Position numbers and translations under genes: made by a program. The notes under the pieces are model-generated. The model was given only the letters and a program-made list of their open reading frames with translations. It searched no databases and was not told where the DNA came from. From Rhynchonema sp. JSB1_4 (lineage: Eukaryota > Nematoda > Chromadorea > Monhysterida > Xyalidae): DNA of 64,000 nt. Location: NCBI GenBank assembly GCA_030248065.1, contig JASAMV010003486.1, positions 32,710 through 96,709 on the forward strand, read 5' to 3'. The first letter of the stretch is position 1, and each line of letters opens with the position of its first letter. This document shows positions 51,601-64,000 of the stretch, in pieces.

Positions 51601-54600
51601 AACATTGCAACGGAAATCGGCAGAAAGACATCGCGACGTCAGTCGTCGGCTGTTTGCCGCTATGCAGCAGCAAAGGTTCGCAAGGGCAGATAGACAGTGT
51701 ATAAAGTACAGTATACACACTTTTTATTTTTATTCACAACCGAAGCCACATTTTTGCTTTTTTCTTCACAACTGAAGCATGGAGTTTTTGCCAGCATTGC
51801 AATCGTTTCCAATTTTCTTCAACCTCCAGGCGTCAAAGCACGGCGCTTTCCAAGTCACCATCTTGCGTTTCGTCCAGCTCAAGTTCCGGAACCGGTGGAC
51901 ACTCAAGTGAAGCCACGAAGGTAAACTCATGTTTTTTGCTTTCATATGGTATGTTATTTTAATGTTGCTTTTCGCCTTGCTTGACGCTCAACCTCGAGTG
52001 AGCAGTTTATAGTTGAATTCATGGTAGCCTTACTACACGTTGCCTACGTTTTTGGCCCTTAAACCACAGAGGATCGTTTGCCTTCATTCATTCCACGTGG
52101 TCGAAAAAATTTGTCCTTGATTTTATTGATCACCATCTCACCTTGTCTTGGGCCGTCCACACAGCACACAGCCTGTAAACGTGTCTATCTCATTATACAT
52201 GCGTGTACCTGACTCGGTTTATTGTGATGGTCCGGTCTGGTATATGCAATCTACATGCTGGTTTCGATCTTGGCAGAACGTTTTTCATTGTCGCTTTTCA
52301 AACTGAAACTCTATTTTTAAACCTCCCACACCGACTCGAACAAAGTTATCCAATGAAAAAAACCCAAAACAACGCGATCAAACAAAAGCAGGCCGCAGCA
52401 AAGGTTCGTGGCGTGGCCTGGCCTCTTTGGGCGGTTTGACAGCTGCGCAAAAAGGGCCAAGTGCATTTACATGAAATTAAGCCAACAACATTCCGCAGTT
52501 GTTGTGCGTGATCATAGGCCAAAATACATAAGATTCCCGCCAACAGCCAGCCCCCTCTGCTCTGAACGTGATGGCAGAATAATTGCATCGTTGTACGGTT
52601 TGTTTTGGGTTTATGTTTTGGTGTACAGTTGGTTGCTGACAGCCTTGCACTGCTGCCCACTTGTTCACTAAGTTGGAGTTTTGTTGTTCACCACTATAAA
52701 TGCCCGCGACCGCAGAGACATTTTTGGACGGGCACTTAGTCATACAGACAAAGAACATCTTGTTGAAAGAAAAAAACGTGTTCCACTACACCCTCTTTTC
52801 GTCATTTCTCACCCAGAAAATGACAATTTTACACGTGTTGGTGTAGACATTGCATACGAATGTGTGAGTAATTGCGATACATTTCCATGTACCTTACCGA
52901 CGTACTATGACCAAGCGCACATGCATATCTAAACATAGGTTGCGCGAGGTTTTTTCTTGTCTTCAACCAACTCAGAACGCGGAACAAAATTTGATGATTG
53001 TTGTTATTTTGTGGTCATGCTCTGATTTGATTTTGTTTGCAATCTTTGCGTGCACTCGTGTCGTAGGTACATTTAGGTAGTATTGCTGCATAGACTGCAT
53101 TTTGGGAAACAAAAATTAGTGCCTTAGGTGGGCATGTTTATGGACAATTTCGAGCACGTGCTTCCCAAATATAGCCTCAAGCAGCTTATTATCTTTCGGT
53201 ATTACAAAGCCACAGGTTTGGTTTCCCAGGTAACAAGGAACCCATGTTCTTTAGAAATGCTCATTTTCTCTTATCGTCGTTATCAGGCTTGTGCATAGGT
53301 TTGATTACGTCGACAACCCATATTACCCAGTAATCCCTGACCTGGGTTTGAATTTGAAATTTTTTAACCGCTGCGAGATGTCTTCAGGCAGTTAACAGTT
53401 GTTTTATACCTACACACTTTTTAGGTGCACAATGTATAACAAAGGCAGTGCATCAGTTGTGATGTGACGCCATGTTTTGTGTCGGTAGCTGTTTTAGCGG
53501 GTGACTCACTGCGCATGTTATAGCGCGCCCCGTGGGATTATGTTTCAGTTGACGCATTTTTTCACTTTTTCATCATCGCTGTCTGCACATCCAGTAGATC
53601 TCTGTGCTTATTATTGTTGCGCGAATGAGGTGTGTATTATATATTTTGTGTTTTAGATTTTTGGCGCTTAGGTCCTTTTTTGTTTCCCGTTTACTTTATG
53701 AAGGTATGCAGAATATCATTTTTACATATAAGGTCTTTTTATGAATATAATTACGGCTTTTTATCCAAAATTAATCCTTTCATTTTTTTCCAGGACGATC
53801 ACCCTCAACTGACCCGTCACGCGTCGATTCTGAATCGATCCCGTAGCACGGAAGCGTTCGTCCGATACGGCAGCTTCAGCTACGGCGCCACGCAACTCTC
53901 AACACCTCCGCATTCCTCCACATACTGGAATCTGCCACAACAACGTCGCAGCATTCTGGCCATGCAGCAGACCCAGACGCAGACCAGGAGTCCGGCCGCC
54001 GCTCCGAACCCGTTGTCGTACGAGACCGAGTTCCCTGTAACAGCAAGCACATCCTCGATGTCGGGCTCAGACCAGAATTCAGATATTACGGACAACCAGA
54101 CGAATAACTGGTCCTCGAACAAACAGCAGTCGCACGAAAGGGTGTTCCAACCGCAAGTGGCTGACCCAAAGTCAACGAGGGGCGCTTACAGGAAGATTTG
54201 CAACAAACGGCAAAACCAAGGGGAACAAAAGTGAGTCTTGGTATTTGATCTCCGGTATTCTTTGGCACAGAACCATTAAGTTTTAAGTTACCAGGACCAG
54301 CATTCTTGTCATAAGACACGTATGTTTTTCTTTCATTGCCAGAGTGTTCCAACTTCGTGGTTTGCCTGATCCGCCAGCACCGCCGTCCCCTGTTGCGACG
54401 ACGTTCGGACCTTGTCCGGTAAGAAATTTGGAATTTACTTTATTTTTAGTTTTCATGAAGCTTACTTGCACCAGATGCTACACTTACATTGCAACCATGT
54501 TTTGAGGTAAATGGTCGCATATTACCTATACCAGGCGTTGAACTTTCTTGGCTAACAATGATCTTTCACGGATAAAGGCTTTGGAATTTCACCGTATTCA

Positions 54601-57600
54601 CTTTAAAAACATGGTACAAATGTGCCGAAAGACAATGGCATTATATTACGCCCAGATGGACAGGGGTCAACATTTTTATGGAATTACAAATTTTACAAAT
54701 CTGATTCCACAGATGTGTCCGCCCATTTTTACATTGTGTAACGGGTTGACTGACCAGAAAGTGACTCATTTCTACGCATTGTTGGGTACAATAAGTAATT
54801 TTGTGCGCATTTCGCGCACTTCCGACCTCGTTAATTGTTGACCAGCGTGTGTAAACATTCCTAAAATTCCAGGCCCGGTTGGTGGCCAAGCCTTTTAGGG
54901 AAATTATATGTTGCGTTGCTCTGTGTTTGTGAACACTGAAATGATGGTGCACCGCATTTGATTAAAATCCTATTATTCGTATAGTATCTTGTCACTCTGT
55001 TATTTAGTTCATAGCAGCAAGTTGACCACAATTGGTGATTGTGTCGCGTTTTTCAAGTGAAGTGCCGAAAAACAAAATGTCGGCATAATAATGCTACAAA
55101 ATGCAGATCCAAATTTAGAATGTCCCATCTTGTGGGATACAATAGTTTTCCCATGTATGCACACTCCAAGACTTTACTACCAAAGGCATAGCTCTAAGGT
55201 AACACTGCCGACGTACAGCGCATCCAGTCACTGTCTCAATGTCTAAACCGCAAGACATGCCAATCTGGGTGACGTGTATAGTGCACTAACGATGGGACAG
55301 AAAATGTTCGTCAAATGTCCGTTTCTGTCGATATAATGTGCTGCTGTGAAATAATAGCGGTGGTAAGCGCAGGTGCAAGCCCTGAATAGGCTCATTTATA
55401 AGGTATGATTTGAAATTTGCACTAAACTTGTCTCTGCATTTAAATTTCGGTTCCAAACTGAATTCAAACAATGAACTGTGCGTCGGTAGGCTCCGAACAG
55501 GCGCATTTATTGGGAAATTTTGGTTGAATTCGTGATATTCTGCTCCATGGCTGTAGTAGGCCGACCGGACCGGGCCTACCAGGCTGTTCCAAGGTCAAGA
55601 ATATAACGACTTGTCTTCGCATGCAACATGATCGTGCATCAGTATTATACATCGTGGAATTACGTTGTCCGTTTAACAATCAATGTGCGTAGAATTTTAC
55701 CCAAATCCGCAATCTTTTGCACGATGTTATTGTACAATGGATAGTAAGTAGGAATTTTGCCAAACTGTGGTCCACCTGTAATGAATTATGGCCTGATAAA
55801 GACTGATTAACTTGTCGGTTAACTATACCTGTGTATGAAGTTGAGCACAATTTAGAGCGCAGGTATTGTTCTGTCGGAATTGTTCGTCTTGGAATTTTGC
55901 ACGTTCTCAGAAATACAGTGTCTATGACTTTCTTTGAATATTCTTATTTCCTGACTTTGGTATAACCGTGATGCACATTGCATTGTTGCTGATCATTTCG
56001 CACTTTGAGAAAAAGTTCACTGCATTTCGCGTGTTTACCTATATCGTGTCTGGACTTTTTCAACCTGACAGTTTCGACAGTTTCAAGTGAAATGAAGCCT
56101 GATGTATTTGAAAAGCCGCTTTTTGTGTGCCTTGTTCACATTGCTCCCACAGGTGGCTTTATTGCAATAGTTTTTCTGGTTTTGCATGGTGCACTACTTT
56201 TTTATGGCCTGTTGTACAATAGCATTCAGGCGTTTGTAATATTTGGTGCAATCAGCTTCCCATGACTTTCAAAACCAGTTGCAGCATTTTCAGCCCAAAA
56301 ATTTCTCATTTTTTAGATACCACCTTCGCACGGTGATTATATGAGTTTGAATGGTTGTCGATCGAATTCAATGGCTGCACACGACGATAGAAGGTAAAAA
56401 ATTTTTTTAATTTTTGCCTTGGGATGTAGGCACTTTTGTGTTGTGTATAATGTGCCGGAACTACAAGACGAAATGGTGAAGAAAACAGGTGTACAATCCT
56501 GTCAATACTGTTGCGCACAAAAGCGAGCGCCTTTCACCCCCAACTCGTTGTACACGCTCTCGTTTCCAAAACAAATAAATAATACCGCTGTTCCGTTCCG
56601 GCAAAGCACCACAGACCGATGAGTTTATTATTTGTTTTAATGTCGACTATTGTCTGCGCAGTGTGATCCCAAAAATGACATTGGGTGTTTATGCAAAATT
56701 ATAGTTGTTCAATGTGCCAAAAATTGTGCGCGCCATTCCTTTCGTTTGTTTTGACTCTCAACTGTATATTATATTTATATTTTTAGTTGACTTTAAAATT
56801 TTTGTAGTTTTTGGTCAGTTTTTGTTGCCTGGCTCATCCCAGGCCGTTCCACTCTTCAAGAACTCGATTTTCCGTGTGCTAAATTTAATTCTCCTGCGAG
56901 TGTTTTTTTTACTCATCATCAACGTAGAATTTCGTTTCGAACACAGCGCTTTTATGGGCATGTGCCTGTTTTCTTGAATATATGTGTGTTCTTTCGGACT
57001 TACGCCATATAGAATGTTTGTGATCGTTGTATGGCCCACTGGCGCAGGCATGATCACGAAAATTGACAGAATATGACAAGAATTTGAAGTGTTTTGCCGC
57101 GCAGGGTTTGGACATTTATTTTACTTTATTTGTCGTACACCAACAAAGGAAAATGTACTATAATCAAAGTTCATGAACCCTGAGGTGAGGACCTTTGACG
57201 ATCAGGACCAAATTGCGATCAATATCAGTCTCGCTTTCGACGTCGATTAATTTCTGTGACCTAAACAGGAGGCAGAACTGTAAATTCAGGCTTTGACGGG
57301 AATTTCTCAATACTGTTCAGTACTAGGTGGCCTAACAAATGCCCTTCTTTAATTGTTTGTCAAACATGCCCTTGCAATTCGTGCAGATGAGATATTGCGA
57401 AAAACAAGTTCTGTCTTTACCTACACTTCTGTATGGGTCGCGTGGGTTGACACTTGTGGACAGACAGCTCACCAGCTTTCTGGGTACAACGACGTGTGTT
57501 ACACTGTACGTGGCTCCTGACAAGTGCAACCCTAAACAAGAGATCCGTTTTCCATACCCATCAATATTTGTGCTTACAAAATTGTATCAACAAACAATAC

Positions 57601-60600
57601 ATTATAATCCATTGTCGCTAACTGCCGTGCATAATTTCTGGAAGGTTGCTGCTGTATTTTTTGAGACATTTCATCATTTTTTACAGAAAGTGTACAAAAT
57701 GTGTTTTATGTACCAGGCCCGTTGAAATTCCCACGTGATTTCGTTTCTGCGAATACAGATCTGCTTTGTTTCTGGCTTGTGAAACTAGCGCTGCTCAGTT
57801 AGATCCTGTTTCTGGTTTGGGTGTCAGTTTTTTGCGTTGTTCAGCAAGCCGTAGGCTGATTGCATTCTGTCCGGTTATTCCATGGTATTATCGTATTTTC
57901 ATAATTTGTTACATTTCACACAGCGTCACTTCCAACCTTATCTTCCAAATTCCCCACCCATTTCAGCGGCCAGTACGCGCACAACCGTACGTTGTCGGAC
58001 AAACCACTGTTTCTGGCCAAGTCACAATCGTTCCGTCACCAACCAGCCACCCTGCAGCAACAGTTCGGTTCGGGCACCATGCTCGAGTTCCCCACATCTC
58101 TGGGCCAGACACGGACTCACCAGCAGCCACCACCTCTGCCCAGGAAACCACCGCCTCTCGAGCATTTGGGTGCAAACGATGGCAAGGAGACCAGTGTGAG
58201 CAGGTTGGTCACAACAGGGATGGGGATGATTGTTGTTACTGGTGTGGACTCTGTGTTGCGCTCATGTCGCAACATGGGTGTGGAACCATCTTTGTGAGCA
58301 ATTCTTAGACAGTCGGCATGTCTTGATACGTTGGTTATATTGTGCGATATCAAACTTGTTGATCGGATCGGTACCAAAATCGATTATATCAATCGGTCCA
58401 GGTGCAGACTGGCCCGATCCTATCCGATCCCCAAGTACACGACTATCATAAGCACATCATGCGGATTTCAATAATTCTTATGCAATCTTCCATTCACGGC
58501 AACTTTCTCAAAACAAATTTGTACGACTACATACCTACATAACCACTTGTAAACAACCACGTTGTCATGTCCCTACTCCACGCTCGCTCACACCGTACCA
58601 GTCACAGATCTTGTACTTGCCCATCTGTGATGATATGTATTTAGTGATTCTTATGCATCTGCGTACCAACTCTTTGAAAGTTCTTGGGTTTTGTCAGTAT
58701 TGGGTGACATACTGTTCCCAGAAGCTATACATAGAACACATGTGCGTTTGTGTCGCGTACCCAACTTGTCGCATGAAGTGCACCTCGGAACTGCTGACCG
58801 GCTAAATTTCTGATAGACATCATAAAGGTGTGACCGTTACAACATTCCTGTCAAGTTCAAAAGTTTGCGCATAAATTCACACGTTCTTACCTGAAATCGT
58901 GAAAAGTGAAAGTTTGAAGGTAATGACATTGATATTCATTGACATTGTCCAGTATGTGTAGTATTTCATACCAACGTACCTGGCGGGAAATAATGAGATT
59001 ACACCCCCATACCAAAGTACCATATCCTCAAATCTGGTGTAGTCAAATACATTGTACATATGTAGGTATACCCATGTCCATGTTCTTCTCACAAGTTGAC
59101 CTTCACCAGAAATAACAATCATTGTTCTTGATCGAAGTTTCCTTTGTGCCGCTTTTTTTGCCTCCGGCGGACATACTTAATTGGCACAGAATTGTTTCCT
59201 TGGTTAAAGAATCACAATGCGTATTTTGGTTTTAAATTCTATTGATGCGCCATTTTGATAAGTTGTTCAGAGTTCTTCTTCTTAGTCTGTTGTTTTCATG
59301 GTCACAGAATGTCGTCGCCCCGTCCAACATTGTCTATCTTGTTCTCCTATCATCACCAAAATTGTACAACAGAAAATATTAAAGTTTGTCCACAGTGTTG
59401 TTTATCAAAAAAGGGTTGCACACAAATGTGAGTCCACTCTTATTTTGACGTGTTATGTTGGTGCAATGTCAGTAATAGGCACCAAGTTTTGCCCACATAA
59501 ATGCGCTTAGGCAATCATCACTCTTCAGGCCAGTTTTCCGTTTTATGTACCTGTTTGACTTTCTTACGAAACCTGAGCAAACACCAAACATCCTGCATAC
59601 ATTTTGATTTTATTATTGATTTTAGCTTGATAAGAGCGACTGCCCTGCGATGCATACGCGGAAATTTCGCCTCCCCATTGTTGTCAGTGTCATCCTTACG
59701 GTTTTATGGTTGAGCTGTGATTTGAATTTTTGATTTTTATCTGCCAGAAAATTAAAAAATGTTGATTTTTAGTTGCCAGAGTTGGTATACAGATATCAAC
59801 TTGAATAATTTTATTTATTTTTTATATACAGTGCGATGTGTGTGGATGTACGTATATTTCTCCATTGGAACTGTAAGTCGCAGAAAAATTAAAAAATCCG
59901 CGCACAGCGTGCAAACACTATTCGCTGTTGTTTATATTTGTATCTTGTATGTTAGCGCGCCGTTTGGGAAATTATATTTTTGATACTTTTCTGCTGCGTT
60001 TTTGTCACACTATAACTTGGGCAATGGACATTTAGGTAGATGATTCATACTTCGGTTGGGCAAAGACATCAATTTTTGCATTATACGTCCTGTTTCCAGT
60101 TTTACACGTTTTCCCGTTGCACTCTTTTTGGACATAATGTTTACAGATAGATTTCGAGGTTGTGCAAATATATTATTTTGTTGTCGGCAATTTGTATTTT
60201 TGTAAATCTGAATTTTATTGCTGTTCGCAGAGTTCTCGACCTAATCTGAAGATTTATGTTGATGTTGAGGTCAAAGCAACACAGAACGCAAAATATTTTT
60301 GCACTCGTGGTTCTGTTTGTTTATCGTTAAGTTTATCGCAGACACACAAACGTGCCAAAGTGTGGCAGAGTTTAAAATAAATTCATAATCTTCAGATACG
60401 CGAGCACTCCGAGTCTATCGCATTCAAGCAGCGTACTTGACACCAACCTCAAACTAGCCCCTCAGCATCAACGATATTCGGCCATATTCGCTGGCGAACA
60501 GCACACGTCCGACCAGCAGGACGACACCAACATGAAATGTGCGTGCAACGTTTGTTGTCACAACGATTTTTTCAATCCGGTCTATAAATTTTGCCCTTTG

Positions 60601-63583
60601 AAAGCCATTTACAAACCCTTTTTCGCATCATTTCATGGAATTATTGAACTATCATGCAATGTGCTTCAGCAACGACCAACAATAGCTCACAACGCGATGG
60701 TAGTCCAAAACGCAGCCAGCAGCAACAGCAACATTTTCCGGCCAATTCGGTGCAATGGCACAATACGAATAGGGAGAGAATGAAGAATGGGGATCTAGGT
60801 GAGACAATCTTGGATGTATTTTTCTAAAACGGTCTTCTTCTCAACTTTGATTCAACTTGTCAGCCTAGCTGATGTTTCAAAGTTCTCATTTGCACACAAC
60901 CAAATATTTCACAGGTTCGCAACCCAGTACGCAATACAGTAAGCCAATGGTGCAAGTGCATCCAATCTGTCAACCAAGCAGTGTCCCAGCCAAACCGGCC
61001 GCTGCATCGCCACCGTTGAAACCGACCAGACTCACAATCAACAACAGCGTTAATGGCAAAGGTGTGTGTCTGATGAATTCGAGTTAACGACACTGTTTTT
61101 TTTGGTTGTTCCAGTTGATTTACGGTCACTGCCCAATTTTGCAGACTCATCAAATGCGCGTCCACCGCCCCCGGTGCCCAAGAAGCCTTCGCATCTGTCG
61201 TCCCGGTCACAAGAAGGTTCGAAAGGAGTCGCGCTTCGATCGGAGCCGACGCCGAGTATGACCGTAGCGGACTCGGCAACGACCAGGGCGGAACAACGAC
61301 AACAGTTGGACAATGTGGACGCCAAATGCGAACGGCTGTCGGCCTACGTCAGTGAGAACGATCGAACGCTCAAACCCATTCTGCAGATGCGATCACCTCA
61401 GGTAGTACTTGATGCTAAAGATTTCACGAGAATTCTCCATGCTCCTGTTCCTCTACTATTTATAAAGCATTTGTAAATGTTATGTGTTTTAAACCCTGGT
61501 TCTACTTTATAATTGAAGGATTCGCTGATGGCACACTGTTTTGCTGCCACCGTCACCGTTGCACCCAAGAAGGACACCAGTGCCCCACACAAGGACACCA
61601 TTCACATATCAACGTCGATGGGAAATATTGGCGCAACGACAACGCTGCAAAATGTCACTCGCCTGTCGCCTGGAAACATCGGTTTGAAACAACTATACTT
61701 CCTGAAGTTGCTTGACTTGTGTCCTGCACGTTGGGGGAGATTTCCAGCGATGTTTTAGAGTAGCAAGAAAGAAGCCCTAAAAACTTGCTGCATTGTGAAA
61801 GTATGTACATAGCGACAAATAAGACCTGGATTTTGTGGAAGCCATAGAATAGCAGAAAATGACTGATTGAGATTTCTTGTCCTCACTAGGATTGTTGTCT
61901 TCCCCACGTGTGATGTTTCAGTGCGTCACGAACGCAGTGCATCGTCATCGAGTGTGCAGTCAATGTCCGAGGCCGACGTGCGTGTGTTGACGAATCTGTA
62001 CGGTCGTAAAGCATCGACGAGTTCGTTGTACAGCGGCACGCCTGCGTCATCAAGGACACAATCGCCGACCGGTGCAGACCAGGATGTGCAGCACGTTGAC
62101 ATGATGGAATTGGAGAAGAAAAAGGCACGCGTTTAATTCATTTTCTATTGAAACATCGGCCATCAAAGTGCAAGAGTTTGTTATACAACACGATGTCGGG
62201 TTTATGCGGCTCGTTTATACACATTAGGGCGGAGGAGGGGAGAACAGCGCACCGGAAATACAGAAAAATACGCGGGAGGGGGGACACACTTCCAGACGGG
62301 GTATGGCGACAGAGAACACGACGACCGAAAACGAAAACGCACCACACCGAAATCACAACACACCCCTCCTTTTTTGGCATGTAAATATTTCCGGATTCCG
62401 TGTTCTACCTAAGTCCGCCCTTAGTGTGTGTGTACAGAATGAAAGAATATGAATTCCGTCCTTCGTATAACGTGTGCTGGTCCATTTGGTTTTTTTGGTG
62501 AAATTCTAAGGCTTTCTCAAACGTGCACGCTGAGCTAATCCAGCGGCTGAACATGCCCACAACAACATCAACATCGACTATCGTGTTCTTTCAGCGCGAG
62601 CTAATCACGTCATTGAGTCGCAAAGTGACCATTTTGGAGGACGAGCGGTCAGCCATCCAGGACGAAATTGACAGCAACGAACGAGTGGGTGCATCGGTGC
62701 GTCACGCTTATGAACTGGCCGGCGCTGCAGCACATGATGTGGCCAAAATGGATGCACATGTCAAGGTATACGTCTGTGCGTTCGCAGAAAAATGTATTTG
62801 TGGATTTCGTACAGCAACATTTATGTAAATCAAGCAAAATGTGAACTTTCTCCAAGCGTTGCAGGAGACCGAGAAGATCACACGACTTCTGCTCAAACTG
62901 TCGACGCAACTGGGCAGGGTGGAGAGTGCGCTCAACGCTCTGCCACCCGAACCGGACACTCTCTGTGAAAGGGTATGTAGGTCATTGTGCACAGTCTGCC
63001 TTCTTTTCGTTATACCTTATTTACTGTATGTGCGACTGGGGTTTAACTGGCATTCAAAAGATACACACTGTAAAAATGGAGGATCACTAGGTAAAAGTGG
63101 GTGCACTGTGCTTACAATAGTCCAAGTGTGGTGACCATTGGCATCATCAGTAGTCGATCACAATGTTTGCAGCGTCTGCTCGACGAGCGTCGTATGCGTC
63201 TATGTGCCCAACTGTCGGATGCACGCTGTTTGCGTGACAACACCCAGCGACGTGGTGAATCGGTGATCAGTGCGCTCAAACAGACATTGGCTGATGACAT
63301 CGTCACCGACTACCACTATTTTGTGCAGATGAAACAGAAACTGCTCGTTGACGTCAAAGAAATCGAGGTATAACGACGCACAATCTGATTGATTTTATTT
63401 GCACAGGATATGCATCGTTGCCCATCCATCTGAATATCAACCGTCATGTTCCTTGCATTTCTGCTTCAGGAAAAACTTCAACTGGGTCGCGACCAACTAA
63501 CGGCACTCGAACAGAGCTTGGAGCCGGAGTCGCAACCAAAACTTGGTCTCAGCGCGAGTGCAGAAAACATTCTGAATTCATGA
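45651..63583 (+). CDS. Shroom-family actin-associated regulator of apical constriction
   Basis: Shroom proteins recruit Rho kinase to apical junctions to drive actomyosin contraction (family knowledge). Exons: 45651-46189, 47864-48065, 51491-51675, 51830-51920, 53794-54230, 54343-54418, 56317-56393, 57967-58203, 60396-60538, 60670-60798, 60915-61061, 61115-61401, 61519-61681, 61922-62130, 62595-62765, 62865-62972, 63173-63367, 63470-63583. Phases agree throughout, giving about 1,169 aa. Most of the chain is Ser/Pro/Gln-rich and disordered, with proline motifs (PPPLPRKPPP, RPPPPVPKKP). The last about 200 residues are a long coiled coil with the ASD2 hallmarks DYHYFVQMKQKLLVDVKEIE and EKLQLGRDQLTALEQSL. 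No PDZ domain is seen. The ATG at 45651 is the first good Met of exon 1; an upstream start or exon is possible. Confidence 0.88.
48192..49165. mobile_element. 974-bp inverted-repeat element with GTTACCCAT tandem ends, in Shroom intron 2
   Basis: The ends begin CGGCC....CGACCTGGG and continue as ACCCACGTTACCCATGTT, carrying 9-bp tandem repeats of GTTACCCAT type. The same sequence appears in reverse at 49113-49165. A 5-bp direct repeat CTTGT flanks it (48187-48191 and 49166-49170). The interior has several GGGTACCC palindromes, GCATGC-rich stretches and an internal direct duplication (about 48443-48664). No transposase is seen. The superfamily is not recognised. Confidence 0.75.
48443..48664. 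repeat. Direct duplication inside the 974-bp element
   Basis: GGCTTAGTGCAGTCATGATA with its following bases occurs at 48443-48472 and 48574-48603. A second unit starting GTCAATTGGAAAAACACAAT occurs at 48517-48571 and 48610-48664. Together they form an imperfect two-copy tandem, with the first copy carrying an extra segment containing the palindrome-like CAGCCATACATGGCG. Confidence 0.75.
49648..49861. mobile_element. 214-bp palindromic MITE in Shroom intron 2
   Basis: The arms start GGGTGGAATTTTCGAAACGG on both sides and continue with two GTGTAAAGGTC(A/G)GTT-like repeats. TAT lies immediately outside each end, consistent with a TA-type target plus one base. A short middle segment separates the arms. 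A decayed sequence like its terminus occurs at 3618-3658. No coding capacity is seen. Confidence 0.8.
56317..61681 (+). other. Shroom middle region (exons 7-13)
   Basis: Exons: 56317-56393, 57967-58203, 60396-60538, 60670-60798, 60915-61061, 61115-61401, 61519-61681. Exon 7 has PPSHGDYMSLNG, a possible phosphotyrosine or adaptor site. Exons 8 and 12 have SH3/EVH1-type proline motifs. Exon 12 ends with a helical stretch (AEQRQQLDNVDAKCERLSAYV). Exon 13 is Thr-rich. Every junction keeps phase, which is the main support for this low-complexity part. Confidence 0.75.
61922..63583 (+). other. Shroom ASD2 domain (exons 14-18)
   Basis: Exons: 61922-62130, 62595-62765, 62865-62972, 63173-63367, 63470-63583. 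The coiled coil starts with MELEKKKA and RELITSLSRKVTILEDE, runs through ITRLLLKLSTQLGRVESAL and RRMRLCAQLSDARCLRDN, and ends in the conserved DYHYFVQMKQKLL and LGRDQLTALEQSL segments. ASD2 forms an antiparallel coiled-coil dimer that binds Rho kinase (family knowledge). The donor of exon 14 is ambiguous: GTTTAA at 62131 or GCACGC at 62125, both in phase. Confidence 0.88.
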
Positions 63584-64000
63584 TGAAAAGTATAGCCAAT
63601 TATATATTTTTTCAAATTCTAATCACACTCAGCAGTACACACACGCAATATCCCTTCCAAAACAGAGGATGTGAACATGTGATTTTAAAGCAGAGTATTT
63701 ATTTTGAGGCTCCTTTATGTATTTATTTGTTGTAAGGCATTAATACAAAAGGAAATTTGGGAGAACTTGTCGATGAAAGAATGTACTGTAATTGTGATCA
63801 TTTCGTCTTGTGCTGTAAAAAGTGTGATCTAAGTATGAATGTGGTTCGCTTTCGTGTGCATTTGCATGTTAAACGGATTGTGTTTTAGCATTCAGGTCTA
63901 TTATAATTTCTCGTTTGTAGGTGCGCTTATACTTTCTTACCAGTGTTTTGCTCATTTTAAACCGCATGTGTGTTTTTGTTATTTTCCAATTTTGTTATAT
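63584..64000. other. Region downstream of Shroom, probable 3' UTR
   Basis: The region is AT-rich and non-coding, with no open frame of interest. It most likely contains the 3' UTR of the Shroom gene and runs off the window end; no clear AATAAA signal was found. Confidence 0.5.

Larger units (their letters stand above)
45651..54418 (+). other. Shroom N-terminal disordered region (exons 1-6)
   Basis: Exon 1 is Ser/Asp/Arg-rich; exon 2 contains RKASSQDSGIGDTDD. Exon 3 is a Ser-rich run plus a helix (RRLFAAMQQQR), and exon 4 is a poly-Ser stretch. Exon 5, the longest after exon 1, holds LTRHASILNRSRSTEAF and Gln/Thr-rich sequence; exon 6 is Pro-rich (LPDPPAPPSP). Identity rests on phase continuity into the ASD2 exons. 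An ASD1-like actin-binding region may lie here but cannot be assigned by eye. Confidence 0.7.

Overview
This window is animal (metazoan) genomic DNA. It carries multi-exon genes with GT-AG spliceosomal introns, and no bacterial, viral or organellar genes were seen. Four protein-coding genes can be supported. All lie on the + strand, and three were rebuilt exon by exon with consistent reading phase across every junction. The species cannot be fixed from the sequence. Short-to-moderate introns and a Shroom without a visible PDZ domain fit an invertebrate, possibly an ecdysozoan; that is inference.

Layout. 1-2,886 is gene-free repeat DNA: GC-rich short repeats ending in GTACC, then two adjacent hAT-like miniature elements. 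3,240-10,858 is a 16-exon STIM gene (681 aa), the ER calcium sensor of store-operated calcium entry; its intron 4 carries a third copy of the hAT-like element. 10,859-16,001 shows no gene. About 16,002-17,560 is a four-exon gene for an unrecognised two-pass membrane protein with PPxY motifs. 17,561-19,853 is intergenic and holds a small palindromic element. 19,854-31,601 is a 34-exon gene (about 1,349 aa) built from six tandem modules, each a helical segment plus ankyrin repeats, and ending in a Dpy-30-like docking motif; a 1.75-kb nearly perfect palindrome flanked by TTAA sits in its intron 25. 31,602-45,650 is a 14-kb stretch without a recognisable gene but with two hairpin elements. 45,651-63,583 is an 18-exon Shroom gene (about 1,169 aa) ending in the Rho-kinase-binding ASD2 domain; its second intron holds two further inverted-repeat elements.

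The genes do not look like a functional cluster. STIM handles calcium sensing at the ER, Shroom handles apical actomyosin contraction, and the ankyrin/Dpy-30 protein is probably a scaffold. The most striking non-genic feature is the variety of short non-autonomous inverted-repeat elements, at least five families. Several have intact target-site duplications of different lengths (8 bp, TTAA, TA, 5 bp), which points to several distinct transposase systems having acted on one small region.
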